Origin: Burhinus oedicnemus
Taxonomy: Eukaryota; Chordata; Aves; Charadriiformes; Burhinidae
Assembly: GCA_008921705.1 (NCBI GenBank)
Contig: VFFE01007215.1
Location: 4,046,026 to 4,110,025 of the forward strand
Length of the DNA: 64,000 nucleotides
Direction of reading: 5' to 3'
In this document: positions 11,601 to 25,600 of the stretch, piece by piece
How positions within the stretch are numbered: position 1 is the stretch's first letter
Layout: the number at the start of each line of letters is the position of its first letter
Position numbers and translations under genes: made by a program
Notes under the pieces: model-generated
Seen by the model: the letters and a program-made list of their open reading frames with translations, nothing else
What the model was told of the DNA's origin: nothing
The model's database searches: none

Positions 11601-12959
11601 ATTTATTTAATGTATGCCTACTCCAAATAGGTTACTGTCCAAGTATTGGAAGATGATCAGCTCCCTGGTTTCTCTACAGGAACATGAATGTGGGGTGGAG
11701 AAAAGAACATGGAAATGGAAGAGAAGTAATACTATATTCTGTTGCTTGGTATGGTGAATGTATTTTATACCGGATTATTTAATAGTTTGTATCCCAAACA
11801 TCAAGACTGGACTTTCATATTCCACTCCCTTCTTTCTTCTTTATGTCTTGTTTTATGATTAAAAAGAGATTGGTCTTTAAGCTACTATACTTTTTAAATA
11901 CTTGGAGTAGTCTGTCACCTTAACAGGGAAATACAGTGGAAGAGGAAGATAATGATCTTTTGAAATTAAAATACATATTCTCCACACTTACTGAACTATG
12001 ACAAGATAAAGTAGGACAAATTCTCCTGGTCTGGTTTTCCATTTCACATCTTTGTAGCCACTGACACTCTGACAAAGAAAGCCAATTTCTGTGTGCCTTA
12101 GCTTTTAGAAATTTTGAGATGAGACATTCTAAAATTGCAGCAAAAGGATGGATCTGTTTCAGTGTGCACTTGCAACGCTCCATATAATTAGCAGGCTAAG
12201 CGGTAGAGCTGTATTTAGCTCACTAGCTCTTAAATGGAGTTACTTTCATTTGTTTACTGAATGTCTCTACCCACTAAAGGCTAATGAACTAGTAATGGAT
12301 CTGTCAGAAAACGGAAAAGACAAATACCTCTAAATGTTGCTATTATAGCCTAAGAAAGTGGCTATTATTGTTCCCCTAACTCATGATCTTCATAAGAAGG
12401 AAGGCGTCAGGAGATTTGGTATTCAGTGAGTGTAAGGAACCACGAACATAATTTATGTACTGATGGAGTGGAAGGGAGGAGAGTAGCAACCCTCAGGAAA
12501 CAATAAAATAAACCAGCATATTCTTCCTGTGTATTTCTGTTATGGCTTTTCCATCTTCAATTCGATGTTCCTGTGTAAAGTATATTAATCTTCCCAATTT
12601 TTATTTATATTATATAAAGCCTTAAAGTCTGAATCAAAAGCAGTGTCCTGCTGCAGTTAGATACTGCAGTTACACAGAGTCTCGAGTCTGTAAAAGCTTA
12701 TGACAGAGCGATTCTCGCTGGTCTCCACAGATGGGGAAGAGACACACGAGAAGGGAAGGATGAGTCTCCTTTTCTCACATGGAGCCCTGTATCGAAAAAA
12801 AGCCCCAGCCTGGGTTATGGGACTTGCAAGGAGCAAAGCCTAGGCCACCTTCACTGTCTCCATGTTTGTGTCAGTCTAGATAGACTGAGGACAAAAAGAC
12901 CTGGATATACTTGCATCTAATTTGCCAACAAAGGTAGCAGGATACCTAATAACCACTCC

Positions 12960-12985
12960 GGGGGGGGTGGGAAGGGCTGGGGGGG
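12960..12985 (+). other. G-quadruplex motif
   Basis: Four G-runs of 8, 3, 3 and 7 bases are joined by loops of 1, 2 and 2 bases (T, AA, CT). Short loops and long runs make this a textbook stable G4 motif on the plus strand. It stands alone in AT-rich sequence, with no gene start or CpG island beside it. Confidence 0.85.
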
Positions 12986-14964
12986 AGAAGACATTCGGTT
13001 CACTGTAGCAAGTGATGGAGGGATACTTCTTCACCGCAGTGCGCTCTTGATACAGAAGGTGAGTTAAAGTCAATACCATGGAAGGAAAGTGCATGGTTGA
13101 TGGGACTTACACATCCTCTCTTGACTCTGCAGTCTACACATGACTTAACTGACTTGTCTAAGGTTGCTTAGGATGTCAGCGATGGGTTCTTGAAAAAGCA
13201 CCTATTTTTCCAGCCTAAATCCTTGGTCACATTTAACCAATTAGGATAACACCCCCCTCCATCCTATTCCCTCCCAGGAGTAGCCTTTCTAGAAAATCGA
13301 TAATAAAACAGTTACAAGGGAAAATGGGATCTGTTGTGAGCCTAACCTCATTTACCTGTTGTGAGGCTGCCTAGAAGAGAAATTATCAGCAAAAAAAGCC
13401 AGGTCCTTGGATGTGCCCTTGAACACAATGGTCCCAGAACTGCTGCAGGACAAACAGCATAGACCACTCAAAAGTGGTTTTGGTACAGCTGTCATTCTCT
13501 CATTCACTTTCTAGGGAACCTTGAATAAGCACAACATTTGCAGCTAATTTTCTAATCAATCCTCACCTTTGATTATATCAACACGCAGCCTGTCCTACAA
13601 TTTTTTGTGGGGTGGTGCTTGCTTACATAAAGCCTGAATTCAGTTCAGTGGGCAACACTTACACTTTTATGTAAGTCAGAAACCAGATCAAATGTCAAAG
13701 TAAATTACACTTTAGCTGCTTGAAATTCATCAGTTGAAACAAAGGGCCAGTCAAGTGCCTGAGCCAGTCAGGTTATAAACTCAGGGTGTAAGGAGGAAAT
13801 GCAGCGTCCAGAGTAAGGCCCGAATAATAGAAGTATTTTCAGGCTGATTTAATTTCTATCTGAAGAATGTGAAGAAAACATAAGGTCAACAGCTGCCTGA
13901 GAATTACACTTGCTGTATTTCGTAGTTTTGAGCATTTTTTGTTGTGAACTAAGATTCCATTCCTATGAATCTGCATTACTAAATTTGGCTCAAGATAGTC
14001 TCTGACTGAAAAACAACTAACAAAACTCTGGGCAGAGTACCTTTTCAGTTGAGTATAAGTAATATGAAGTACAATCACTTGGAGATCAAAGCTTTATGCA
14101 TATGAATGCTATGCCAATGCAAGCAGACCAACATTTACACACTGAGTAAACAGGACTGTTAATGCTTTAATGATAGAATTAAATAATTCCTGCCTTTAAA
14201 AAAATAATGATAAAATTCCATAATAATCACACATTTGAAGGGTTCTTCTGTCTGACTTGTAACACTGCTGTGCTTTAGAGACCACTGTTCCCGTAAATAT
14301 GTAGAAACTTTTCTTATGTGGTACAATTGTAGCACTTTTTCCATAGTCTGTTACTCCTTCTCTATATAGTTTCTTCTTCAGTCCCCTCTGGAAGTGTTAT
14401 TTTGCACTTCTTACAATTTTATGAGGGGATTATATTTATGACCTTTGTTACAGTTGATCTAGTGTTATTTCATTCTGTTTGCATCTGGAGGCTGGGAAAA
14501 GTTTAAACTGTACCTTGTGTCAGAGTTCGACTTTGAACAAGCATGGAGGAAACGGAAGAGATTCCTGGCTCTCAACTCAGACCTTCCCATAGAATCAGGC
14601 CTTCCCAGAATCAGAGTTGCTTCTCTGCTGTCTAGCTGGCACAAACAGTTTGAATTTTGAAATGATACATGTCTACAGGAATAGATTGATTCTATCACTG
14701 ATACCCCTGTTTGCCACAGTGAGGAACCAGAGTTTGAGTATCTGCATTAATACATTATTCTACTAAGACAGGAGATATTTCTGCTGACCATCTGAAGACA
14801 GTTTCCAGTTTCCTAACTGACCTTAAAGGTATAGATAATATGATCACAGGATGTAGATTAGCACTACAGTTTTTAGGGACAGAGAGTAGCAGGTAAAGAA
14901 CCTAATCAGACCCATAGCTTCTTTTAAGTGTGGAGTGACCATTAGAAAAAGTTCAAATCACGAT

Positions 14965-14989
14965 TTAATGACTCAAAATGAGTCATTAA
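14965..14989. promoter_or_regulatory. Perfect inverted repeat containing two AP-1-type sites
   Basis: TTAATGACTCA (14965-14975) and TGAGTCATTAA (14979-14989) are exact reverse complements around a 3-base AAA spacer. Each arm contains a consensus AP-1/TRE heptamer (TGACTCA, TGAGTCA). Further AGTCATTAAA and AGTCATTTAA phrases follow to about 15010. The sequence match is direct; binding by a bZIP factor is inference. Confidence 0.45.
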
Positions 14990-16420
14990 AGTCATTAAAA
15001 GTCATTTAATTACTTACCTTCCTTTTGGGGAATGGGGCAGAAGGAAGCCCAACAAGCCAAAGAAAGTTCCTTTTCCATTGAAATCAGGCTATTGAAAAGA
15101 GAGTCACTCTTGCAGAAGAACATAAGATTGAAGAAAAAATTATCATATTTCTGTTTCCTCGGAAAACAGTAATACAACCTTTGCAGCCATAATTGCTCTT
15201 CATCCAAATATGTGCACAGCGTGTGTTTAAGAAGCAGTATGGTACCTAGCGACCATTATGAAAATGTGCTTTAGGTACTTGGCAGACCGTCATGACTCAT
15301 TCCAAACTATTAGTCCAGTATTTCCTGTAAAAACTTTGTAGTATTTCTTAAAAATTATGTTAGCAATAGTCCTTTCTGAAGCACTGTTTATCTTTTTAAC
15401 TTGATAGGTGTAGATTTGACAGGACTTAAGTCATGTTACAGATCCCTGTGAACTCCGTCTTCCAAGCACTGAGAGCGCTGGTCCTGACGCAGTGAAGTGT
15501 GTAACCTCCAGCTTGTGAAAAATGTTTCAACACAGCTGTTTGCAAATACTGACATAGTTCTGCACACTGCTTTATCAAGAAATTTTATGTGACTCCCTTC
15601 CATTCTCCCATACAACTTTGACACCTCTGGGCTTTTCGGTGCTACAATAACTCAGCTCCCTTTGTGTGTCTCACCTTCTCTTGGATTCACAACTGCATAC
15701 CATCCCTATAGCAACCAGACACTGTTGCTAATTGGGAGAAGCAATGATAGGAAACATTAATACATGTGACAGTCACACTTAACTCCTTTTGTAAAAACAG
15801 CTTACTTTCACTGTGTCCTGCTTCTAATTTTTTCCCTCCCATCTGCTCCTATTGAAAACAAGATGGATGGTGTGATGAGTCAAATGCAATCCATGCACCA
15901 GTGGGACAGTGTTTAGCAGACCGCTCCTCCAGCTCTGAGTCAGAAATGTTGTGATCAGTCCCAACCTTAGCCTGACCCCTGACCAAATTTTTCTTTTATC
16001 TTAAATTTGAAAGTAATATGGAAAAAGCTGTTTCCTGTAGTACAGAAAAATGCTGTCTTCATGGTATGCAATTTCTTTTTTTGTTCAAATTTTAGTAGCA
16101 TACTATCCCCTGTTTATAAAGAATCCAAGCTATTTGAAGGTAGACCTATATGTATTTTACTTGAGAAAGTATAAAGGCCAATATGCCTGTTTAGATCATT
16201 GGGTATTAGATGACCAAAGACAGATCTCTAAAGTAATGTGGAACTTGTCAAGAGATGTCATTCTTTTTTGTAGACATTGCTTGAACAAAGTACAAATTAC
16301 ATTACAGTAATAAATTTAATTTAATTTTATATGCATGCAAATTCCTTGTTATCTTGTTTTGTATATTTAGCATATTTATCTTATTTAGCATATAAAATTA
16401 CATTTTTAAAAGAAATGAAA

Positions 16421-16447
16421 TTATATATACATTATATATATATATTT
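16421..16447. repeat. TA-rich simple repeat
   Basis: It is made of TATATATA and a longer TA tract (16433-16445), next to two copies of ATTTAGCATAT at about 16366 and 16384. A simple AT-rich microsatellite. Confidence 0.8.
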
Positions 16448-19211
16448 TAGCTCTAATGTTTTCCAAAATAACACCTATTCTTTAAGTAGAGAAATATCCA
16501 ACCTATCTTGTAATAGTTTTACAAAATCAATGTCTCTCCATAAAGATTCATTGATGAACACCTGAATTATTTTTCAAGTATCATAAAAATGGAAACCTCA
16601 TGGAAGCTATGGTTTCCGGAGGATCCCCCACAATTTTGTGTTTTATGGTTTTTATAGTAGACAGGCTGTTGTTTTCATAGCATGCTTAGAAGTTTTGTAA
16701 ATAGTTTTTTTGCAAGCCACAAGGCTTGCATGAAGAGTTTCCAGAGAAAATTCACAGTAGGACAAGAAAATCCTGTCTTTACAGCCTTTGGCAGTATTTA
16801 CATTGCATCTCACAAACCAGCCCTGGAATGGATGTGTTAGTGTGTGTTTCTGTCCGGGGTTCTTTTGGAAGGGACTGGTAGCACAGATGCTCATATGCTT
16901 GTGTGTTTCATACACAACTTGTAACAGTAGTCAGATTGGGCAGGTTACAGCCATGACTTGGAATTATTCTGATCTTAAATTTACCTCTGCTCCTGCTATC
17001 CAGATCTGTCTTCTGAAGTTCCTGAATCTTAGTCCATGAAACTCAGGTGGTTGCAGAACTGCGGGGGTATTCAGTAAACCTAAGGAAGATGGGTACCCAG
17101 TGACCACCTGAATTGTGTAACGAGCAGGCTGCAGGGTTCCTTTGATTACATGATTTTCTTTTTTAATTCACAGTTCAGGCTGCGACCAGTATTCATGCAG
17201 AATTCTTTTTTAACCAATCTTCAGTCAGCTAAGCAATCAGCTAGCTTGTATGGCCTTTAGATTTTAAATAGCAATGGTGTTATTATTTTTTTTTTTAAAT
17301 GAAGACTGGAGAATAATTGAAATTGTGTAATATTTGAAATATTGTGCTTGGAAGTGAGTGCATGTATGTAGTTTTAATAGTTGATTTCTTGTTCTTGCAA
17401 TTCATTGTATTTTTATATGCATTTATTTGGGAAAAATGTAAGGCATTTCATGACTGAGTTTGCAAAATTGTTTGTAATACAATCTGCATACATTATCAGA
17501 ACGGAAAAACTGCTTGTGTGGACTACAAAGGGTTTTTTAAGATACTTTAAGAAAAATAAATCTTGAGGAAGAAAATATGCATTGTGCATGTTGACAAAGC
17601 CTAAGATATTTTAGAAAGTGAACATGTTGTATAGATACTTTCTTATTTAATTTTACTGATTCCTCAGTACTTTTAGTTAGGGATCTCTTGTTATGTTAGT
17701 TTTAATAATTTTTTGTTTATTATATTTTACCCTCATAGATACTATGCAATATTTAGTGTTATGTACTAGGCAGAAGAAAAGTTCTATGGCTTTAGTGACT
17801 CATGAAATCTGAGGTCTTGCTGGGGTTTTTCTGGTTTTTTTGTAAGAACTAAAAAGTTGTACTATATTCCAACAGCCATTGTAAAGGCCACTTCAAACAA
17901 AGAAATTTAGATAATGCTCGTAAAACAAAGGAAAGATAAAAGTGTCTCCATAATATCATCATTTAAAATGCTGCCCTTTTGAAGATTTAGTGAAAGAACA
18001 TGAGAAGGTTTGATGTGCTAGATCAAGCACTCTGAGACCACCAAGCACTTTCTAGATGGCAGCGCAGGAGTTCCCCTCTGGCTGCACAGGGGATGATGCC
18101 AGCATAAATCAGACATGAAGTATCACGATGAGTTACAACAAGCAGACTCTTCATACCAGACTGGACATAGCCTAGCTTGACACAGGCTCTGTTTCTACTG
18201 ATCTTATCAATGCTGATTGCACCACAAGGCGGGGTGGAGAGGGGGGATTGGAAGATCAATGTACCTCTGGACTGTGAAGCCGTGTTTTATCTCAGGTTTC
18301 AAGCTGCACTAGTCTTCCACGCAGCACAGTTTCACGATATCTCTGCAAGCAGCTAACACAACTGACACATGCAAGGGGGAAATACCAGTCTCTAGCTTTA
18401 ACCGAACCAAAATAATTGAAACTGTAGAAACAAATGTCACTGTACTTTCAAGGCTCCAGTATGTTATGAGCATTCTGGTGTGTAAGAGGTGGAAAGGAAA
18501 TTTGGATGATGTCAACGTGGTCGATGCACATGGCACTCAATCAGAAGCTGGTATTGGGAATGTATCTCACTGTGGCCATACACATTAATTAAAGAAGGAT
18601 ACATAATGCCAGAAACCTCAGCCACAGGTTGCACAGAGCATGAAACAACTCAAACAAAGATTAAAAAAGATGTAGAAGCAGAAATGCATTATAGAATCAC
18701 AGATTTCGATTAAGCATTTAGTATATATCTCCAGGGCAGTATAGACTGTGACAGAGAATAGCAACATTAACAGAAGAAATCAACAGCTCCCCAAATCCTC
18801 TGTTTGCAATGCAAAGACTACAGATCTAATAGCTCTGATAAACCAGAAAAGACTCCAATTGCTGTGTCTGTTTCCTCTTCTCATTATGGTATTACATCAG
18901 AAACTCATGACAACTTTTAATGAATTATGTTCAGCAGAAACATATTTTCCACCCATATTTGATTTATGTAATGAAAAGGATCAGAACTAGTAGATCTAGC
19001 GTTAGGTGGCATTGCAACTTGAAACAGAAACTGGAAAAGGTACCTGATAAAGTGAAGAGCTCCAACATACCATCTTTGAGAGAAATTCCTTGTTGTATAC
19101 GTGAACAAGTATTCAGAGTGTACACATGGGACTAGGCAGGTCTCAAAGTAAAAGAAAATTTGAAACCAAAATTAAGTGCAGAATAATCTCATGTAGGCTC
19201 CCTTTCCCAGC

Positions 19212-19271
19212 AAGGTTTGGACCAGATGTTCTTTCAAGATCCATTCCAACCTGGGCCATTCCATGATTCTA
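19212..19271 (+). mobile_element. CR1 LINE, 3'-end fragment
   Basis: It contains AAGGTTTGGACCAGATG, then TTCAAGATCCATTCCAACC, and ends CCATTCCATGATTCTAGG. This is the CR1 3' tail (GGACTAGATGATCT...CCTTCCAACC...ATTCTATGATTCT) with several substitutions. The family is clear. The copy is severely 5'-truncated and the terminal octamers have decayed. Confidence 0.8.
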
Positions 19272-22200
19272 GGCGTTCTCCTCTTAGCAGTAGTATAGAC
19301 AAAACCCAGAATCTAGAAGGGCAAGAATTTCTCAATACATCTGAGATATAAATCCTTAGCATGATTATGTTCTCAACGATCATATTGTTGTGCACCTGGA
19401 CCCAATAATAACAATGAAGTGTAAAATTTAATACTTACAGCAGTAAAAAAAAAGTGTAGTTTAGCTAGAGTGAGCAGAATAGCAAGCCTAAAAGCAATTA
19501 AATAGTAAAGTTGAATAGTAGATCTCTTCTGTGACTAAGTAGCATATACTTCCAAATAAGATTTGGAAACCATGAACTAGTCCTTTTTAATTTGGTCTGA
19601 CATAGCTCATTGCGCCTTGAGTATCTGATGGAATTGTGGGGGTTTGTGCCTGTTTTTAGTCTCTATCAGCTCCTGCCACTCGTCTCCTGGAATAAAAGGG
19701 GTTCTGAAGAAGAAATTCATGTCATAACACCCTCTCCTAGATTTAGGGTGCAGGGGTAACAAAGAGTGAAAAACTCCTAGTAGTCTTCCTGAAACATTAT
19801 CTGAATGTGGATATTCCCAATCTGCCATAACAAGCTGTTGTAGAAGATTGGAATAGGGCACAGGTGAGAGCTGCCCAGAGATTATCCCAGTTTGTGCCAA
19901 GGGCTAAACAATCCCTGATTAGCTCCTGGATTAACTGGAGCCTCATAAAAGCATTGTACAATTATCTTTCCTCCCTGCTTGAGCTCTGCACAAGTGCTTT
20001 GCAGCCAGAGCCAAGGATCTTGCAAGGATAGAGAACACTATGATTAAAACCTGTTTCTTTCAAATAATAGGCAGACAGCAATTTCTATCAAACTGCTCTG
20101 TACATGAAAATCTGTCTTGCCAAAGCTGGAGTTGGCTAATAACACGATGCTAGTTAATAATGAAAACATGTCCCAAACTTGCCTCAGACAACTACTAATT
20201 TGTTTTTCAGAAAAGAGGTATGTCGTTTTCTTTCAGAAATTCAGCGTTTCTATAAGCTTCTGTAATACTGATGCTCAAGTGCCCATATTTTACCAGCATA
20301 TGTAGCAATAATAAACAGCTATGTTGTCTCTTCTTTTACAGCTTGATTGCAAAGAACCATTTTCTGTCAGGCGCTGGGAGTTTGTTTAAATATTGTGCTC
20401 TGCATCATAGTATCTTCCCAAGAAGCAGTTTAATTTTGTCTAAACATTTTAATTGCGATCCTAAGGGAAGGGAAGTCATTGCCCATATTAAACATGAATC
20501 CCATTATGCTAAAACGTTTATGTTCCTCAAAGGCTATTTATAGATGCTTTGCTAGTGTATGAAAATATAAAACGCCAGAGCTGAACAATCATCTTCTGGC
20601 TCTGCTTGCCAGTCTGAACCTCAGCTTGTTTATTCAATAGGTCAAGCGAGGCGTAGGAACAGTATTACTTTCAACATTACCATGATTTCCTGTGGACATT
20701 TATGACTGGCTTGTTGAGACAGGGCAGATGCCAGAGGAAAGGGGTATGCTCAGCAAGGAGAACAGGAATTAGGATTGCAGACGTATGAGAGAACAGTGTG
20801 GATGTAAGTCATAGGCAGACAAAGCCAAGCTGGAATGGCATAAACGGTAGGTCTGCCATAAAATGGTAGTTACAGAGGAATGAAGACATTTACTGTCATA
20901 TTCTTGTCTCATAAGTGTGGCATGCATGTTTTTGGACTTTGAACAAATTTCTTTGCCTGCTTGATTCAAAATACATTGAACGAGTGCTTAAAGGGCCTGA
21001 ACTGATGGCTGAACAGAGCCTACCCATGTCAATAGGACTCTGTAGATTTAGATGGTTTTGCACTCATGGCAGCAATGATCTCTTCCTCCCCAAAGGTGGC
21101 CTTGAAAAAATGGAGTAACAGAATCTCTAGTTTACTATTAGTAATTTCTATAGCAAACTGATCTGGTTTACAAACGCTAATGTCTTTGTATTGTGCACCA
21201 AATGGTACCCTAATGTAGCTTTGGATCTGTTTCATAGCTTCTCACTTTTCAAAAGCTCACAAAGCAAGTGAAAGCCTAGCTTCCTCTACTGAAATGGAAC
21301 AGAAGAAGGAAATTGGGAAATTGGCAACACAATGTGTGACACTATAATCAAGGAAATGTGAGGATTTAACACTAAGTACAATTGCAATTACTTTACAGAT
21401 ACGCCATCAGGAGAAACAGATTTTCTTCCAGATTATTAGTGAATCACATGCTCAATGAGAATGAACATAATTTTTGACATTTAATAGAAAGTATCACCAA
21501 TAGCAAAATAGCACTCGTGGTGATACTAATACAACAGAAACCCATTGCTTACCTGGAAACTACTGAAGGTACAGCTTAATTTCTGTCAAAGGCAAAACAT
21601 CTAAGAAAGGTAAAGCAATTATATATTTCTTAGTACTCAGCATAGTCTCCTATGTTTTTGTGTTATCAATAAATAACTTTTCCTTCAAAAAATATCTTCA
21701 ATAAAGAAAATAGTGTTTCTGGAAAACCAGAACCTGATTTTTATAAAAAAAATAGGATTCCTGGAAAACAATTTAATTTGGATTAAAAAAAAAAATCTAT
21801 GGTTGCAATCTGAAAAATATAAATAGAAAATGTTTAATGTTATCTTTTTTCTTTTTCCCTCAAAGAATTTTTAAAACTAATAGTATGTTTTGGAATTTCA
21901 TACTGAATAGTAATCACAGGAAATTTTATCCTCCTTGAAAGAACATTTTTTTTTTCCTAGTATGTTGAGATTAGCTGTAAACAACTCACTGAGCTAGCTG
22001 ACCATAGACAGAGTAGAATTTCTTCCTGTCCATATATCATTACCTAGGAATAAACTATAATAAGAATGAAAGAGCAGTGGAAAGTGGCAGTGAGAACCAA
22101 GCTGTATCACCAAAGACTTGCTCCTCTTTTTCCCTTCCTTTCTTCTACTTGACAGTACTTAATAGATCACATGACCCCGCTGACAAGAAAACTGTGAAAC

Positions 22201-22685
22201 TGCATTTTCTAATATCCATAGCATCACAGGGAGCATCCATTTCTGGGAACCCCTGAGTGCTGAGTTAATATTGCAGGCTTATTTGGTCCTACATAATTAG
22301 TTATAATGACAAAAAGGACTACCAGAACATAAAGTCTTTTCAGCAGGCACTGTCATTTCTGTGCAGTGTTTTATATTGTCTAGACTGTGGCTCCCCAGCT
22401 CCGATGGAACCTCAATTAATGTGCAGCATAAAAAAGGTTAAAACATTTTGATTACTTTGAGCATGGAGACAAGAAATGATGCCAGCAATATATTTTAACA
22501 TAATATTCTAGCCTTTTTTAAAATAATGTTGCAATTATTTTTTTTTCTTGATCTTAAGAGGAAAGTAGTGCATTACAAAACTTACACAGCAAATTAAACA
22601 GGAAGAAGACAGACATGTATCATTTTTAAGATGTTTGTAGCCCAGGCAACTATATATATGTCTGTGTCTATGTATTTGTGCGTGC

Positions 22686-22699
22686 TCATGCATGCATGA
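22686..22699. repeat. 14-base perfect palindrome
   Basis: TCATGCATGCATGA equals its own reverse complement. It sits in a TG/CA-rich patch (22650-22700) and may simply be part of a worn microsatellite. Confidence 0.7.
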
Positions 22700-25600
22700 A
22701 TAATTTAGTGAGCTAAATAGTAACAGGATGTGAAGTTGAAACTAGACTTTATTACAAAGGACATATAACTTTCCAAGTGCTATTAGTACTTAGGTGCCAT
22801 ATCTATACAGCATAATAATTGACAACTGGCAGAATTTAAGACCTTTAATTTAAATGGTGTTAATCTTGCCCATTTGTTATATAATTTATTAGTTGAAAAT
22901 TGTAGAAAATTTTTGTCACTGTCAACACGTTTATATTTTATTGCCTTGGGTCCATCTAGAGTCATTCATTTGCAAAGTTTCTAATATCAAGAAGGGTCAG
23001 TCATTTAATGACATCAGAAAATGACACTAGCTTAAATATCTGCAATGAATGGTCAGGAGGATCTTTACACTGACAGTCAGCTGTATTTCTTTATGTTAGT
23101 ATCATGGATATTTCATTTCTCATGCTTACAGTTAGCCTGACTGCCAGAAAGGAGCTTTTGGAGAAAAACAAACAGGCAATGGAAGAGTGACTAAAAGCAA
23201 TGCTCTATTACGGGAATTATGTGAGAGAAGAGTTGTGAAGGCATTCATGAAGGGCTGCCTGTTTCTCTGCTGCTCTGCTTACCATTGGTGATGTTGCACG
23301 GCCACAGCTTTGCATGACACATCCCCATCTTGACCTTGGGATAAGAGGGAGGCAATGAGCAGCGTTCACCAGAGGGGGAAGCTGCTGAGAGGGGAGCTGC
23401 CTCGTCTCTGACCTCAAAAGAGAAACAAGGGCTGTGAGAGAAATTTATTTCTGCTGAAATTTTTTTATTTAATAAAAAGGATAACTTTAATTTGTTGCTA
23501 TTCAGAAATTGTAGATGTTAAAGACATTTTCTAGCAAGTAACAAGTAAACATTATGTCTCTTGTGTTAATACATTTGGAGAACATCATAAGAGTTGAGAG
23601 GCAGATAAAGAACATTTGAACTGATGTGTCCTACCTGGGAAAGGCCACTTAATCCTGGGATTTAAGCTGAATGGGAATGCTGGCTCTCTGCTAATGGAAT
23701 GGCATTTTAAACCTTTTGTATTAATGCTAATAATAGTTAAGTTTGTAATTTATACATTTCTTAACCTTTGCAATCTCCTTGATGCCAATTCTGTTGAGGA
23801 GTATGACCAGTGAGGGACCTGTTCCATCTATGATAGTACAAAGAATTCATTACATGACGCCTGCTCTATAATTTCACTTCTCATCGTTAGAATTGGATGA
23901 GCTTCTAACTCTATATTCTAGAGACTAATTTGGTAATAAACTGTGGCTTTACTTCAGTTTTTAACTTACTTGAATTGCTGAATTTCTTTCATGAGGAAAG
24001 TCAGTGTAGAATGTCTTATATGAAGAGGAATTGAATGGTGCTATACAGATACTTGTGTGTATGATGGGCTGGGGGAAAAGGGGTGTGCTTAAACTGCTGA
24101 ATTACTATTCTGTACATCTTCTGGGTTTGTTTCTTAATTTGGATCCTTAAAAGCTTATTGTGATAGTATATCATAAAGTGATCAAAATAGAAATACTGAT
24201 CAAATAAAGAGGATAAATTCATTAAATGCTAGTTTTTTTAAATTTTGAGAACTATACTAGCAACCTGAGACATTGCTGTAGGTTAAAGCTAAATCAGGCC
24301 ACGCAGATTCCTTCTGTGTGGGAAGGAGAGAATATTCTTTTTTTCTAAACCTCTGCAAATATGTAGACATTTACAGTTGTGATAGTGTGGTAATGTAGCG
24401 TTTATCACGTACCCTTTGCTTTTCCTACTTGTGTTTTAGTAATTATTATAAGAATGGTCTAAAACTGCTGTCCCCTGCAAAATTTCTCATTTTTATTACA
24501 GAAGCAAGTGTCAGACTTGAGCAGTGACACAATGCTTTGACTTCTTTGAATATTATTTACCAGTCTAAGTTTTCAGTGGTTCACATTTGGCTAGCATTTC
24601 TGTGCATACTCAGTGAAACCTGCTCTGCACGAAGATCAAAGGCATACTGAATCATTATTCTGATTCACTGAGCGTAAGGAGTCGTAAAGATATTCTTATG
24701 ACAGTCTGGCAAGGACAAAAAAAAAAAAAGGCTCAGCACTAAACCATGTATAGGGTTGTGATTGTAACATAATGACAGATGATGAAAATTAAATCCATTC
24801 CTAGAACATGACCGTAAAGATTTATATAACTGTAGTGTGTAACAGGTAATTTGCTTGCTTTCATTTGGCGGTGCAGCCCGTGAGCTACGTAGGCAGGCAG
24901 GGAGGTGGGTTATGTCTCAGGCACCTGCGGAGTTCAGCTGTTGTTTCATTCCTTTAAGCCTTTGCACCACAGACCACCTTCTCTTCCCCAGTTAATACCA
25001 GTCCCTGAGATTTGTAGACTCAAAGAGCAGTAAAAGACACTGGTATACCCTAACATAGAGGTAGTCCTGCTGTTCAACCTTAAGAAACTTTTTCTAGGCA
25101 CATAAGTCTTCCTTTGTACTTTCACAGAGAAATTTTCCTTTGTAGTTTTCCTGAGAAAACACTAAATTAGAGAAACGCATACTTCTGTACATACAATTTT
25201 GGGACAATGACAATGTTTTTACCAATATATAAATATATATAACCTCAATTACAATGAGAAAAGTAGGTTTTCTTGAATACTTTCTAGTATCTACTTGATC
25301 AGCAGAACTCCCTCAGAACTAACAACATTTTTTAAAATCCCAAATAACACAAGTATAAATTCTCAGTCATATGAAAAATACAAAAGAAAAATAAATTAGA
25401 AACAAATGTTTCCAGAAATATTTTGAGTGCTTCTGATTGAAAAGACATTTTTTACAAAGGTGGAAGCTCAAGCTGGTCAAACCTTCAAATTTATCATTTT
25501 AATGACTAATTACATTTTAAGATGTTCAAGTTTCTTTGATTAAAATTCACTGAGTAATAATACAGTGCATCTGGATTTTTATATGACTCTTGAATTTCAT

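Larger units (their letters stand above)
8753..19211. other. Long unique non-coding stretch
   Basis: No exon, RNA gene or transposon could be supported in this 10.5 kb. Notable local structure is listed separately: a G-quadruplex motif at 12960-12985, a TGACTCA/TGAGTCA inverted repeat at 14965-14989, and a TA tract at 16421-16447. A small 7-bp inverted repeat (CTGCAGT / ACTGCAG, 12651-12669) is too short to mean much. Open frames are short and have no recognisable homology. Confidence 0.55.
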
